A stretch of 64,000 nt of DNA, taken from the NCBI GenBank assembly GCA_000827495.1, contig KN817521.1:744001-808000 (forward strand), in the 5' to 3' direction. The translations under genes were made by a program, and so were the position numbers. Source of the stretch: Hypholoma sublateritium FD-334 SS-4. Its lineage: Eukaryota; Basidiomycota; Agaricomycetes; Agaricales; Strophariaceae. The notes beneath the pieces were generated by a model, which was not told where the DNA came from, searched no databases, and saw only the letters and a list, made by a program, of their open reading frames with translations. Position 1 is the first letter of the stretch, and every line of letters starts with the position of its first letter. Positions 46,138 through 58,771 of this stretch are shown here, piece after piece.

Positions 46138-48388
46138 ATGCCAACTCAACCTTGTAACTCCAACGCGGAGTTCTTGAAATCTCAAGGAAATGAACTTTAC
46201 CAGAAAGGACAATATCAAGCAGCACAGCGCAAATTCACAGACGCAATCAAAGAAGACCCAACAAATGCTATATACTACGCTAACCGGGCAGCAAGTTGTT
46301 TGGCGTTGAAAGAGTAAATCATATCAGCACTCTCTTGGCTTGTCCTGACATATTTATCAGATATTTAGATGCAGCAGCCGATGCAATCAAGGTATGGGAG
46401 TGTATCAAAGTGTTCTGCCTATTCACCTTACCAATGGTAGGCGACAAAGCTGGACCCAAACTACTCAAAAGCTTGGTCGAGGCTTGCAAGTGCTACCTAT
46501 GTAATTACATCGTCGATCCTGAAACGCAATCAGCTATTTATGCATTTGTTTAGGGACTTGGGTCATGGGCAGAGAGCATTCACGCCTGGGAAATGGCTCT
46601 TGAATGTCTTCCTCTTCAAAAACAGTCATTGGAGACTGAGGAGAAACTTCGCAATCAGTTCACTGATGGTTTAAAGAAGTCTCAAACAGCGATGATTACG
46701 CCACAGAAGATATCAGGGATATATGTCAAACAGGGTCAGAAAATGCCTTGGGAGAAAGCGGCCGCATTGATACAAGAATTCGCTGATGCCAGAAAAATAT
46801 CTAGCGTCAGTTTTCTCTTACTCTCTCTGTACTTTTTTTCTGACTCAAATAACCTAGGGTTTTGTAATTCTACAAGCATATGGGGTCAGGGATTGAATTT
46901 GGCCGCATAAATCGGGTCCCTTACTCAAATACATCCTAGGAATTCAAAGAAGGTGTTGAAGTTATGAAGCAAATCACAAAGCACTGTGTAAATGGGATGA
47001 CGACTTGGCTAGGAAAACCAGATGTGCGTCGTATATTCTTGAGCTTGCACATCGATGCTACGGTACTGATTTGCGTGAATAGGCACTTGTGAATATCACC
47101 AATGGGATCATGCGTGACCCTCGCTCATTCCACATTGACTGTCCTGATTGGATTCTCAAGTTCAACGAGCAAGGTCCGTCAGTGATAGTGCTCCCCATGA
47201 TGATGTTTCAAGCGATCTTGGGATACAGTCATATTTGAGGCGCAGTTCTTCAAAGCATGGGTTCACGGGGGGTCCAAAACGATAAAGGAAGAAGCATTCA
47301 AGCTGCTTAAACAAAGCGGATGGGACGCTGTCAAACCTGCATTATCGACGACAGTCCGGTTTGTTTTTGAGCTAAAATGAATTATCTTGATCCTGAAAAT
47401 CATGTTATCCCCAGCGCATGGTTGATGTGTGGCCTGATGGCCACTCTCCGCGGCCAATACCAGACCTCGATGGAATATTATTCTCGTGTGGTTGATGTCC
47501 TCGACTGGGGCTCTCACATATGGCAGAATGTACCCACCCGCAATAGAGGTGTAATATTCGAGAGGACGTTCATCCGAGGAGCCAAGCGATTGCAACTATC
47601 CGCCATGCATACTGTGAGTTTGTAACTACGTCATCGTTGCTGTCGTTAGTCATATTATTGCCGCCTTAAGTGCATTACGAAGAAGGTAAACAACCTGAAT
47701 TTTACGATCAATGATATGGTAGTGCTGTGCCATAAAATCATTACCGAAACGGATGCCAATCCCCCCTCCGCCGCAGATGGCGAACTGGATGTGGGATTCA
47801 TGGCTTCTTTCTGGATGTATCCGAAAGGCGAGGCTTTGTCGTTCGTCCTCTGCACATTTCTGAGAGTTTATTGGAGCTCACTTCACTGATTACTTCAGCA
47901 TTCTGGGCTGGCGTTATATGCAACTTGGTCATGCGGCAGAAAACGCTGAAGACGCTCAAGCTGCATATGTGCAATCAGCGGCATATTATATCAAGGCGGC
48001 CCAAAGCTACCCAGAAGATGAGGAAGTTGTCCTGACTTTCTACACAGCTGGACTTGAAGCCTATTGGTACCAGCCCAAGGGGAAAACACTGCCTGACATG
48101 ATTCCCTTGCTCAAGTCCATCACTGCGTCCTTACCTGGCGTCTTGCGAATTTGGGAATGCTCTGCAGCAGCTCAGGAAGGCCGAGACAAGCCAGTCGAGC
48201 AAGCAATTGATTTCTTTGCGAGATGCGAAACAGCCGTCAGCAAAGGAGATATTTCCGTCCACGACCTGGTGAGACCAAAAGAAATGGTAATTAATTACTA
48301 CTTGTGTCATTATTGGTGTGCTGATTCAATATATATATGAATGCAGGAGAGATTATGCAAATGGGGCGGAGCTGTCGTCTATGTATAA
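46138..48388 (+). CDS. TPR-domain protein of an agaricomycete-expanded family
   Basis: Exons: 46138-46313, 46361-46391, 46441-46500, 46554-46805, 46858-46884, 46940-47023, 47083-47173, 47229-47358, 47415-47613, 47683-47840, 47899-48286, 48347-48388 (545 aa). The N-terminus has three tetratricopeptide repeats of the Hsp90/Hsp70 co-chaperone type (FLKSQGNELYQKGQYQAAQ, DPTNAIYYANRAASCLALK, DPNYSKAWSRLASATY). The rest is helical with TPR-like units (AWLMCGLMATLRGQYQTSM, WECSAAAQEGRDKPVEQA). I recognise this architecture as a large mushroom-lineage family without known function. The acceptor at 47682 is the least certain; 47685 is an alternative. The exon 46858-46884 is 27 nt. An upstream exon may add residues at the N-terminus. 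Confidence 0.75.
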
Positions 48389-48521
48389 CGTGCAGGAGTC
48401 ATATCTAACGCATCATTCGAGGCCTTTCTGCCTGCATCCTATCTTTTGTGGTAGCGCAAGAATCGAGAAGCAACTGTAAAATCATCATCAATAAAACATC
48501 AGATGCAAGACAAGTCTTGTA

Positions 48522-51500
48522 TCACTCACTAGTCGTGATTATAAGGTTGAATACTGAAAGTATTGCAGATGAGGACGGCGCAATTGTTTGAGGGCAGATT
48601 CAACTCACCGAAGAAAGCAAAGATGATGAACGCATCGCGCCATCGGTGCGAGAAAGAGATGTTCAAAGGCACAAAGAATTGGTCACCGACGGCATACTGG
48701 CAATAGCGACATTGCGCTGTTGCCATAAGATTGTCGATGTATCCTCCAGCAACGTTCACAAACGGTTGACCCCATGACGAACAATTTTGGCCTGCGGGAG
48801 GGTCGAATATTGCGAATTCGTCTGATTTGCATTTCAATACAAGGCCACTAAGAACGCAGTGGATTAGCCTTGATACCGTTATAAGCGGCGGATGAATGAA
48901 ACCTACTGAAGCTCAGTAGACACCATGGCGGCAAGTGTACGCGTATACGGGTCCAGTTGATAAAGCCATGACCGCCAAAATCCATTCATCGTTGGGTAGG
49001 GAATCGTTACGCCGCAAAATGTAGAGAGAACAAGCGCAATGAAAGGGTTGAAAAGGACAGCAACCTGGGTGTGGAAGTCATTAATTAAGACAATAATATC
49101 GGCAGAAATTCAGTCCAATTTACCTGAACACTGGGCGATAGCGCAGCAACCATCTGACCAAGCGATACACCAAAGAGAAGCATGAACAGGATAACAAGTA
49201 ATTGGAATCCGTTTCCGTTGCTTCCAGCGCTGCCTTGGCCGAAGCCCATCGGATATATCTGTCACAGAATTGGCGTCATTGGAGTATGCCAGTGGTACAG
49301 GAACGTACCATCAGGACCCAGTAAAGAAGACCACAGACGATACTGTAGGGAATTTCTCCGAGAAGTTGCCCAATTGCGAAGACGTAAGGTGAGTAGATAC
49401 GACTGGACGATTCTAGATGAGAAAGCAGGTAAATATAAAGCAGGTATTCATTTGCAGGGGGTACGAACCTCGAATGAAGATTCCTATTGTAATTTGGACG
49501 TCAGTGATTTAAACGGTGATAGAGAAATACTTTGGCGTACGTCGATTCATGATAAACACTGGTTCAATTTGAGACATGACCAGAGCAGGCAGAACAACGA
49601 CCCAGAAGCTGCAGATTTATTCGATGAGTCGCCGTCAAGCATAATTTATTCTTGAGCAACACGTACATTCCGAAGACCCTGAACTGCAGCTCTCTGATGC
49701 TGTTACCAAGCTGAAGGAACGATAAAGAGATGAAGAAGGAAATAAGACTGGCGACGAAAAGCCGACTGAAAACGTAATCCGGAGATCTCCAAATCGCCAT
49801 GTTATTCCTTTGCACCACGATCTTCAATTGATACCAGAAGGGTGTCGCATCTTTGAAAGATATTAGATTCAAACACAAAAGAGTATACCCGCCCTTTAAC
49901 TTACAGGTACTCGAAAGTGTGCTCTCCGTTTGTGGGCGAGACAGTGCTTCCCGCTTGATTTCCGCGAGTTCTTCCTTCACTCTCTTGAATTCAGGGGAGT
50001 CCATCCAGATGTCTTTCCAGTCCCGGTTACCAACTCGGGGAGTTACACCGGCGCCGATTGCTTCCAACATGTATTCCGCTGGGTTCACATTCGGGGGACA
50101 CGATGCTCCATTCCGGGCGAAGTATTCTCTGATGATGTGGGAGTCTTGACCAATGTCACCGAAATAGACAGTCTCGCCGCCTCTCTCGAGGAGCAATAAC
50201 CGGTCAAAGCTTTCGAAAAGGAGCGACGACGGCTGATGGATGGTACAGAGGATGGCCTGACCCTGGTCGGCGAGCTTTCTTAGGAATCGAACGAGATTCC
50301 ATGCACTAGACGAACATTCAGTAAATACGGACAGTCAACCTTACCACACAGTCTTACCTTTGGGCATCAAGTCCTGAAGTAGGTTCGTCCAAGAATAGGA
50401 GGAGCTCGGGTTTGCTGGCAAGCTCAACACCGATAGTCAGCCTCTTGCGCGCTTCCATGCCAAGACTAAACACCAAGGCTTCGGACAAATCCTGCAGTTC
50501 AAGAAGTTCGATCATTTCTTCGACGTATTGATCTTTCTCCTCTTGAGAGACACTGGCGGGTTGTCTCAGGTAGGCTGAAAAGCGCATGGCCTCGCGTACA
50601 GTAGCGGTTCCTGTATTGAATGTCAGCATAGAGTGCGACGAAATGAAGACTAAAACATGCCTTCGTGCACATCCATCTGCTCGGCTGTGATATGGGGGAC
50701 AATTAGAGCAAGTCCTGACAATTAACATTGTCAAACGCACCGTATGCAGTACCCCTGGCAAAATCAGAAGACAAGGGCCGACCATCTACTAGCACGTCCC
50801 CAGTAACTACACCAATGTTCTTGCGCTGGGCTAAGACATCAAGACATGTTGTTTTGCCTGAGATAGCAGTGAAAAATCGAGTCAAAAGAACAAAGTTATT
50901 TACACTTACCAGCTCCACTAGCCCCCATAAGTGCAGTCAGAGTTCCAGGCTTAACATAACCCTGAACATCATGCAATAATCGGAGAGGCCCACTAGGCGA
51001 TGGGACATGATAGTTGAGGTTCTCCCAAGTGAAGGTCTTCCTTTGCGTCACTGTGAGCCTGTCCGAGTCATCGCTACATTGTACAGAACATGAGTGCAGA
51101 CCAATGGAGCAGAAATGAGGCGACGCACCTTTTCTCTTTGTCCATGGTCTGCTTCTTCAGGTCGATCTCCTCCACTTTGCCCTCCTTTTTCTCTCTCAGC
51201 TTGGCGTTCAATCGCTTGGTCTCTTCAGTCTCCTTCGCGAAGATGTTGAACGAGAGGTTCAAGCCATATTGCTATACGCTGACAGTCAGAGCCGTCCTCT
51301 ACTTAAACATAATAAATCAACTCACCGGGTAGAATTCTAGTGCTGCGATTTGAGTTAACTGGAACGCGATGAAGAACCCAATGAGAATGGGGAAGTTGCG
51401 ACGCCAGATATCCTTAGGATCTAAACCATAACCAGCGGCTATGTAATCTGTACCCGATATGGAATTTTGCCCAGGGCCAGCTCCAAAGAGGGTGCATGCT

Positions 51501-54500
51501 TGATTGCTCCCAACGTTGTTTCTAACGGGTATATTAAAAGATAAGTATTTGTTGTCAAATTTGCGGAGGTTGCCACGCACGGATACAAGTTCAAACCACC
51601 AAGGTTTCGAGGGACAACGGAGCTTCCATCACATGTCAACTAAAGAAGTATCAGTAATGAAGTCCGAACCAGACTGAACGTGGATAACATACTATAATCC
51701 GCATGAATTCGTTCTCCATACAAGATTGCCAAGCTTCATGGATGATCAATAGTCGTTTCGCAGCTGACTGCAGAAGCTCTTACCATAAGAAATAGGGTTG
51801 ACGTAGTACTGTATTGAAAGTTAGGTCAGCAAGTAAATAGTATATTAGCCAAACGTACTATCCAAAACACGTATCGCTTCATCTTGATGACTGGGATGAC
51901 ATATCCAGTATATTCGACGCTAAATTTTGGGGTCAGCGAGAATCAATACGGAAAGAGATTGTGGGACTCACAAATTTGGAATGAAGAACACAGCGAGTCG
52001 GAAGGCTGCGTCGAAGTTGAAGCACAGCAGACCAAATGTGCGGAAAAACCCTTGCATCACCAGATATGCGAGATAACTGAAGATATGGAAGGTCCAGAAT
52101 GCTGCGCCCGATCGGAATAGGCCACTCATGAAGTACACGATGATGTTGAAGATGAGAACTCGGACCGCAGACACGGGTATATCGGCCAAGGTATTTGCGA
52201 CGGCGATAGCAGAAGGTCTGTACATGCTGTAGCTAGTCTGGAATACGACGCTGTAAGGAATTTATCGAAGAATCATTTATGATCATTTCGTACCTGCTTT
52301 CGTAGAATAGGGCGTCCAAGCATTTGCATGGGCATCTAAATATATTTTAGCGTCATATTCCGTAAGTATAAGCAGGCCAACATACCTCGCCAAAGGCATC
52401 CAGACAAATTGTCAGAAGAGATGCGAATACGATACTACCGCGAGTGAAGGCACCAGCAGATGTACGGGGTTGGTTAAAGAAAGCAGCACCGATGACAAGG
52501 GCTAGGATCTAGACATATGATATTAGAGCCAAAACAAAAGTAACTGATATATTTGAGCGCACCGTCGATAGAATGTAGCTCGTGAACAGTTGAAATCTAT
52601 CTTGGACTTTCTGCTGGAACTGCCGAGCTGTGAGAGCCTTCACCTGTCCGGTAAAGCCAAGAGTGTACGGGCTCTTTTTAGAGACTCCCTTCTTCTTGTC
52701 AGCTATCACCGCGGCGCGGAACGCCTCCTGGTCCGTCTTTTCCGTCTGCATATGCAGTTTATACTTGTCCAAATCATCTTCGTTCTGCCGAGCGTATGTA
52801 GACATGTTGAACGCCGCATCCATAGCTTCCGGCGTCGACGGTGTGTCAAACATCGACTTTCCCTCCGCAAATCGGCGCTCATTGGGATCGGTGCATCCTG
52901 TAAGATAGTCCGCAGTGCTCTGACGTGGGAGAGATTGGAAACCGAGGTTCTCAAAATACGCCCTCGCCTCTGATGGAGGTCCGTAGAAAACTTGGTGGCC
53001 TTTGTCGAGAACAAGAACCTTGTCGAATAACTCATAAATACTTTCTCCAGCTTGATATCTGATGGTGACAAGAATCAGTGAGGCACCCCTTGCAACGATG
53101 AGCGAGACAGGATGCTTACAAAGACACAAATGTCGTTTGTCCCAGAACGTCCGTCATTACGCGCAGACATTTAGTAAAGTCAAGGGCCGTAGAAGCGTCT
53201 AAGCCTCGTGTGGAATTATCCCAGCATTGCACACGCGCGCGAGTAGCCATCATTTCGGCAATGCTGACGCGTTTCCGCTCGCCGCCTGAGACACCGCGAA
53301 CGAATTCATCTCCAACAAGAGTCTGCTTAGTATGCGAGATGTTCAGCATGCGCAAGAGCGTGTCCGAAACTTCCGCGTCGAATTCCTTTCGAGAAACACC
53401 GGGAAGGCGTCCATTAGGACCGGGAGTTTTACTGCCGATAGCGTTCAGTATATTTATGCTTTATGAAAAGCTAGTCCACATACGTCGATAACGCGAAGGC
53501 CAGTGTTTGGGCCACCGTCAGAGTAGCCAAATGAATGTCATCTATCAGTAATTAGAGAGTTCAGCCGACTCTTTGACGCGATAACTGATGAATGCCCTGC
53601 TAACCTTCCTGGTTGTATACCACTTCTCCTTTATAATATTTAGCCATCTCTTCCGCGGTAATGCCTGCGTATAACACATCGCCGGATATTTTAGCATATC
53701 CCTCTCTTTGATTAGAGATGGTTTTCAGGAAGGTCGTGCATCCGGCTCCAGGGCATCCCAACACAAGGCACATTTCACCAGGCTTCAACACGCCAGATGA
53801 CCTGTGGCAATTTTGATGAGATAACAAAAATAGTGATGAATAAGCCAGGATTGTGCTTACTTGTGCAGAATTGTGCGAGTGACGCCACCCTTCTTACGCG
53901 GTAAAGCTTTGGAAATTAAACTCCAAAGCCAAAAGAAAGGACCCAAAAAAAAGAAAATGGCTACGCCTGTGCGAAAGTTAGCATAGATTCAATGTGTAAT
54001 GGCACGAAGCATGCCTCCAATGTTAGGTATATAGAACTGGTTATTGTTCACGGTCAGATTTGAAAAAATGACTGGGTGTATCGACGTTACCTTGCTATCC
54101 ATGCCTCCCGCAACTTCCACTTGCAGGTCCTCCCAGATAATTCCGACGTTCTACATCAATGGGGAAAGGGATGAGAACAAGTCGACGACGAACAATTGAA
54201 ATTGAAATCGTAACTACCTTGTGCTTGATTCCTGCCCGTTGGTTGGCGTCATTGGATGATGTTAAGTATTCCTGAAGGTCGAAGCGTTCCCCTTGCTCCC
54301 CGGCGTCCCCTTTCTCAATGTCATTTCCCGCGGCCGTAGACTCGCTCAGCTTGCTGTTGCTTTGACCGATTTCTGACCGAACTGTAAGCTGCCTGGAGAG
54401 TGCATGGAACTGCTCTTCTGCTTGGGCAACGTCTACATGATGAGAACTGGAGGCTTGAGAAAAAGCGATATGGGAATCGTGTTCCGTGCCAGTCCCCAGC

Positions 54501-54529
54501 TGGGTGGGGTCTCCTTCAAGCGCACTCAT
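48522..54529 (-). CDS. PDR/CDR-type (ABCG full-length) drug-efflux ABC transporter
   Basis: Exons: 54529-54218, 54150-54091, 54036-54015, 53966-53861, 53801-53605, 53541-53484, 53431-53120, 53058-52563, 52508-52386, 52335-52294, 52237-51972, 51919-51859, 51808-51784, 51733-51693, 51639-51581, 51521-51326, 51271-51129, 51073-50910, 50857-50741, 50684-50661, 50610-50358, 50305-49905, 49850-49667, 49608-49541, 49483-49469, 49412-49309, 49258-49124, 49064-48907, 48847-48609, 48553-48522 (1470 aa, normal). It is a plasma-membrane xenobiotic/lipid exporter with (NBD-TMD)x2 order. NBD1 is degenerate as in fungal PDR proteins: Walker [10 protein letters not shown] (about 182-190, Cys for Lys), signature [10 protein letters not shown], Walker [14 protein letters not shown]2 is canonical in Walker A (GASGAGKTT, about 890-898) and Walker B ([13 protein letters not shown]), with deviant signature [10 protein letters not shown]. 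Two introns need GC donors. Confidence 0.94.
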
Positions 54530-56745
54530 GAACAGGGAAGAGGGTAACACTTGAACGACGGCAACTGGAAAGGAAAGATTATATATACAATTTCGTTACT
54601 GGCCGAAAAACTCGTCACCCACCCGGAATTATACCTCCTTTTGGGATACGATAGGCTACTACATGCTCGGATGCGTTACTGGGGAAATGATTCCGATCGT
54701 GCTTATGTTGCGCATGACTGAGGGATAGATGACTCAGGTCTGGACTTTGGAGGCAAAATTCGACTAACTTGAAACGGTAAGGGTCCTCTTGCGATTTTGT
54801 GGTTGAAAGTTGCTCGGTGGTGCTGACCGAGCCGTTGCTTGGTAATATTCATAAGGCTTCCCATTGGTCTTAACGTCCAGCGTGGAAATTTTCAAGAAAT
54901 AAGCGAACGACCGAGCATATTTTGACCAGAATATACACACGGTGGAGCCGGTCGAGGACTGGCCGAATTGAAAAAAAGAACGGTTTACTGTTGATTTTCA
55001 GTTTCGTTAGAAAAGAGGCCTAAATGCTTCAGGATTTGGTCGTAATCTGAGAATCAACGACAAAGAATAAATGGAGGCACTAAGAAAGATGGTCCTCACG
55101 GATAGAAAGTGATTTATCTAAACTGGTAGATATCTTTCAGTAACTGATGTAAGTTGCAAAATAGACCGAAAAATGGTTCGGTCCGGGTCAGTGAACGTTA
55201 GGCCAAAATGAAGCGGCCGCGCGTGAGTCAGCGACGAAGCGGTACTCAAAATAAAGTCATAGAAAAAGGCTATATATTTCCCCGAAGACATAAGCATGAA
55301 TATGCTTTCTCGGTGGTCAACAAGCCGTAGTTTCGAGGGTCAAGTTGCGGTGGCGCAATGGATTTTAGTATGTCCGGAATCGGAAGCGTCGATATGTAAT
55401 TGCCGAGATTAATCTGGGTGAGCCTGTACCTGAGATCTTACGGGAGGTATTTCATAATGTAAAGGCCTTGTGGAAAGAGCTGAAAAGAGTGAGAGGGTGC
55501 GGTGAGCAGGTGTATAGCGGGGTTTAACGGCCGGATGCTAGCAGAGCAATGAGCATAGGTGGCTCCGCCCGGAGGCCTCCGGAGACTGGTAGTCGGGTTC
55601 GGCCAGAAGTGGTTTCCAGACCTCGAGGCTCGGGCTGGTGGCAGTATTTCGAGGAGATCAACTAGACAAGCGCTCAGCGCTCAGCACATTACTTATGCTG
55701 CGTTGCCCGAGTCCCAAAAATTGCGCCAAAGTATGCAGAGTGTCAGGTTTAGCACGAGTCGCGTACTGCACGAGTCTTGTGATGCTTTCAATTTGGCTGT
55801 TTTGAAGTAGTGTAACATGAGGGTTCAATGGAGGTAGGAACCCATACAAAATCCATAGGAGCAGTGCCGTGCCGTCACTGCCGTGCTTGCTGCTATTTGT
55901 GCTGACGGTCCCTGGCACGGGGGCTTGGGAAATAGTAAAGTACTGCGCTGGACGCCTGTCGTCTGCTTCAACTTGCACCGTTCTATGCACACCGCTTGAC
56001 AAACTGTCTTCCATATGTCCTTGTCATGTCTTTCTTATGTGATTAACCAATGGAGTTACATTCCAAGAATACTCAAAGAACGCACTGCCGCGCATTCAGC
56101 ATGCCACTTTTCCAACCTGCCAGATCGTGGGTGCTCTGTATCAGCATTTTGCACATCTAATGATCTATCATCCCATGCCGATGTCTATTCGGGCCACTTT
56201 GACATGTCGCTCTGCTTTTGTTCCGTCGAACTCGCTTTCATCAATCCCACCCCTCGCTATATTGAGGCTCCGGGTCGGAATCCAGCCTGCAAGTATATAG
56301 AAGCGGGCGTTTTGTCTGATCTTCTCCTGACATCCCTGACTTCGGATAAGCTGCCACTCTATATCGATGCATACCGGCTCTGGTAGAACTGTGTACAAAT
56401 ATCTAGTTGGAAAGAGGCTTTAAGGATCAGGATCTGTAAATTACTGGTCAACTGTGTTTGAACCAAAATCGCTGGAAGAAATAAACGGACTATGGACTCG
56501 AGGAAAGCGACCGCGTCGTAGGATCGGACGCAAAAAGACCATCACGCACGCTGGCGAAGAAGAATGCATGGCCTTGTCTATAAAAACTCTTAAACGATGG
56601 ACAGTTCGCCCTGGATGGCCAGGATCTCACACAGTCAGTATTAGGGGAGCATTAAGTCCATTCCGTTGATGATTCTGCCAGATACAAGTAGAGGCCTTTC
56701 CGACCTGGAGCGGTCCTCTGCCCGTTCTGCCATTCGTTTTTCAGG
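54530..56745. other. 2.2-kb intergenic region upstream of the ABC transporter and GH128 genes
   Basis: Divergent promoters of the ABC transporter and GH128 genes are expected here. The ABC-proximal half is rich in CGG/CCG words such as the near-repeat gaccgaaaaatggttcggtcc at about 55164, which could be binding sites for Zn2Cys6 regulators of drug-efflux genes (inference). A 118-codon frame (56014-55658, minus) begins with ATG but matches nothing I know. No tRNA or transposon was recognised. Confidence 0.4.
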
Positions 56746-58416
56746 ATGCTTGCCCGTGTGTCCTTTTGGGCCCTTATTGCCATCTCGTTAAACGCCGCAG
56801 TCCGTGTTCAGGCCGCCCCAACCACGGATACCTCTGTCTCTTCTTCGACAGTCAGCTCCTCTAGTTCGATTACATCTAGATCTGAGCCTTCATCTGTGAC
56901 TTCGTCTACGACTACGTCTGCCCCACCTCCGCCTCCGCCTCCGCCTACGTCTAAATCTACTTCCTCGTCGCACAGCACTAGCACATCTACCCATGCCGTG
57001 CCCAGTTCCACCAGTCATTCTGCATCAGCCCCTGCCCCGCCGCCCAGCCCGTCGCCCAGCCCGTCGCCTACCTCGCTATCCAGTACTACTTCAACCAGCA
57101 CCTCTTCCTCATCTGCAAGTACTAGTAGTACATCAACGGCCTCGCAGAGCTCTACCTCTGGTGCACCGCCGCCCGTGAATAGTACTGTGCCCCTTGTTCC
57201 ACCCGGCAACGGCAAAAAGAACCCAAAGCGCGGATTGGGATATGCTGGGTCCGTTCCAGGAGATGTCATTAACGCAAACCAGACAAACAGTGTCATTTCT
57301 TGGCTGTACAATTGGGCCAGTGTCTCGCCAGACTATCTTGCAACGTCAAACATCCCGTACATTCCGATGCAGTGGGGTAGTGTGGGTGCTTCCGACTTTG
57401 GAAACGAAGTTGAGACCCAGAGCGCCACTACAATCCTCGTGTGTTGCTTTATTATTTCCCTCGTCCCGAATTTGACCCAATGTCGGCCCAGACCTTCAAT
57501 GAACCCGACTTCGTCAATGAGGCCAACATGGACCCTGTTGCCGCTGCCGGCGTCTGGATGCAGTACATCCAGCCATTGAAAGCCAAGGGTGTGCGCCTGG
57601 GCGGCCCCGCAGTAACTGCTTCGAGCACAGGACAACCCTGGCTGGCGAGTTTCCTGGCAGCTTGCACCAATTGCACCATCGACTTCCTGCCGTTACATTG
57701 GTAATCACTGCTCTCCGGCACGCCTGCCTATTTTAATTTTACTAATTGAACCTATTAAAAGGTACGGCGAGGGCGTAGAGGGCTTCTACTCGTACATCTT
57801 TCAAGTACACGCCACTTACCCGCAATATCCTATCTGGATCACCGAGTTCGCGGATACTTCGGGGAATGACACAGGTTCGATCTGGCAACGTTTCTGACTC
57901 GAGGCATTACTAACATCATCATTTTGTAGAGGTTGCGAGTTTTCTCAACTCGACTATCACGACGCTCGACACTCTTGATTGGGTTGAACGCTACGCCTGG
58001 TTCGGCTACTTCGTGAGTCAGCTTTTGCGATCTGTGTACCAGTGCCGAACTTAAAACGGATAACACTTCCAGCGCACACGGGAAGGGATTGACTACAGTA
58101 CGCCTATGTTTATTTTTATAGGCGTTACGAAACTGATTGTGCCGCTTTGTCCCCAGATTTCCTCGATGAAAACGGAGCCCTCACTCCTCTTGGAGAAGTT
58201 TATCTCGGAGCGACAACAATCCACACGGAGGCCTTGCCTAGCGGTCCCGCTGCCTCGCAAACCGTGGATGGCGCTGACATTCCCGGACAAGCAGCGCCAA
58301 CCAGCTGGCCGTCACTCAGCGGTGCCTCCAGTAACTTGATGACAGGATCTTCCGGGGCCCTAGCAATCGCCGCCGTGATGACATCCACCTACCTCTTGCT
58401 TCAGGTCGGTTTGTGA
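56746..58416 (+). CDS. GPI-anchored GH128-type endo-beta-1,3-glucanase with long Ser/Thr/Pro linker
   Basis: Exons: 56746-57438, 57492-57700, 57762-57874, 57930-58012, 58073-58097, 58157-58416 (460 aa). Order: a signal peptide (SFWALIAISLNAAVRVQA), about 130 residues of Ser/Thr/Pro linker with PPPPPPPP and PSPSPSPSP, the catalytic domain from about residue 165 (KRGLGYAG), and a C-terminal GPI-anchoring signal (GALAIAAVMTSTYLLLQVGL). The catalytic pair of the glycosyl hydrolase catalytic core is visible as FNEPDFVNEANM (acid/base Glu about 235) and PIWITEFAD (nucleophile Glu about 329). The likely role is remodelling of beta-1,3-glucan in the cell wall at the outer membrane face. The 25-nt exon 58073-58097 is short but keeps frame and restores YFRTREGIDYNFLDENG. 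Confidence 0.85.
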
Positions 58417-58771
58417 TCAGAAGCAGTATTATAGACACGAGTCATTCCAATTTTTTACGTTCCGCACGACGCTTTGCTTTCAATTTCACTATCGTTCTAC
58501 ACGTTCTTTTGTTCCGGTGCAAAAGGGACTTTGTTTCTCACTTCTTTTAATAATGGATAATAGGTGTCGCATTCACATAGAATTTTTACGGACGTGTATT
58601 TTTGTATTATAAAACATCAGATACTAGCATTTATTTTGAGTGTGCACTGCGTCGCAATTTGGAGGAATCGGTGGGAGGAATACTGACCGCCATCATAAAC
58701 GTGTGAATTTACCTAAGCGCGGGGTCGGGCTATTCGCCATGGTTAGGAGTTGCAACTGCAGCTGGGCAACC
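58417..58771. other. Intergenic region
   Basis: About 355 bp between two plus-strand genes. It holds the GH128 3' untranslated region and the promoter of the EF-hand gene. Nothing else was recognised. Confidence 0.4.

Noticed and set aside
22936..58416. A secondary-metabolite cluster made of the monooxygenase, MDR reductase, MFS and ABC transporters
   Set aside because: These genes are scattered among housekeeping genes over more than 50 kb, and no polyketide, peptide or terpene synthase or pathway regulator is present.
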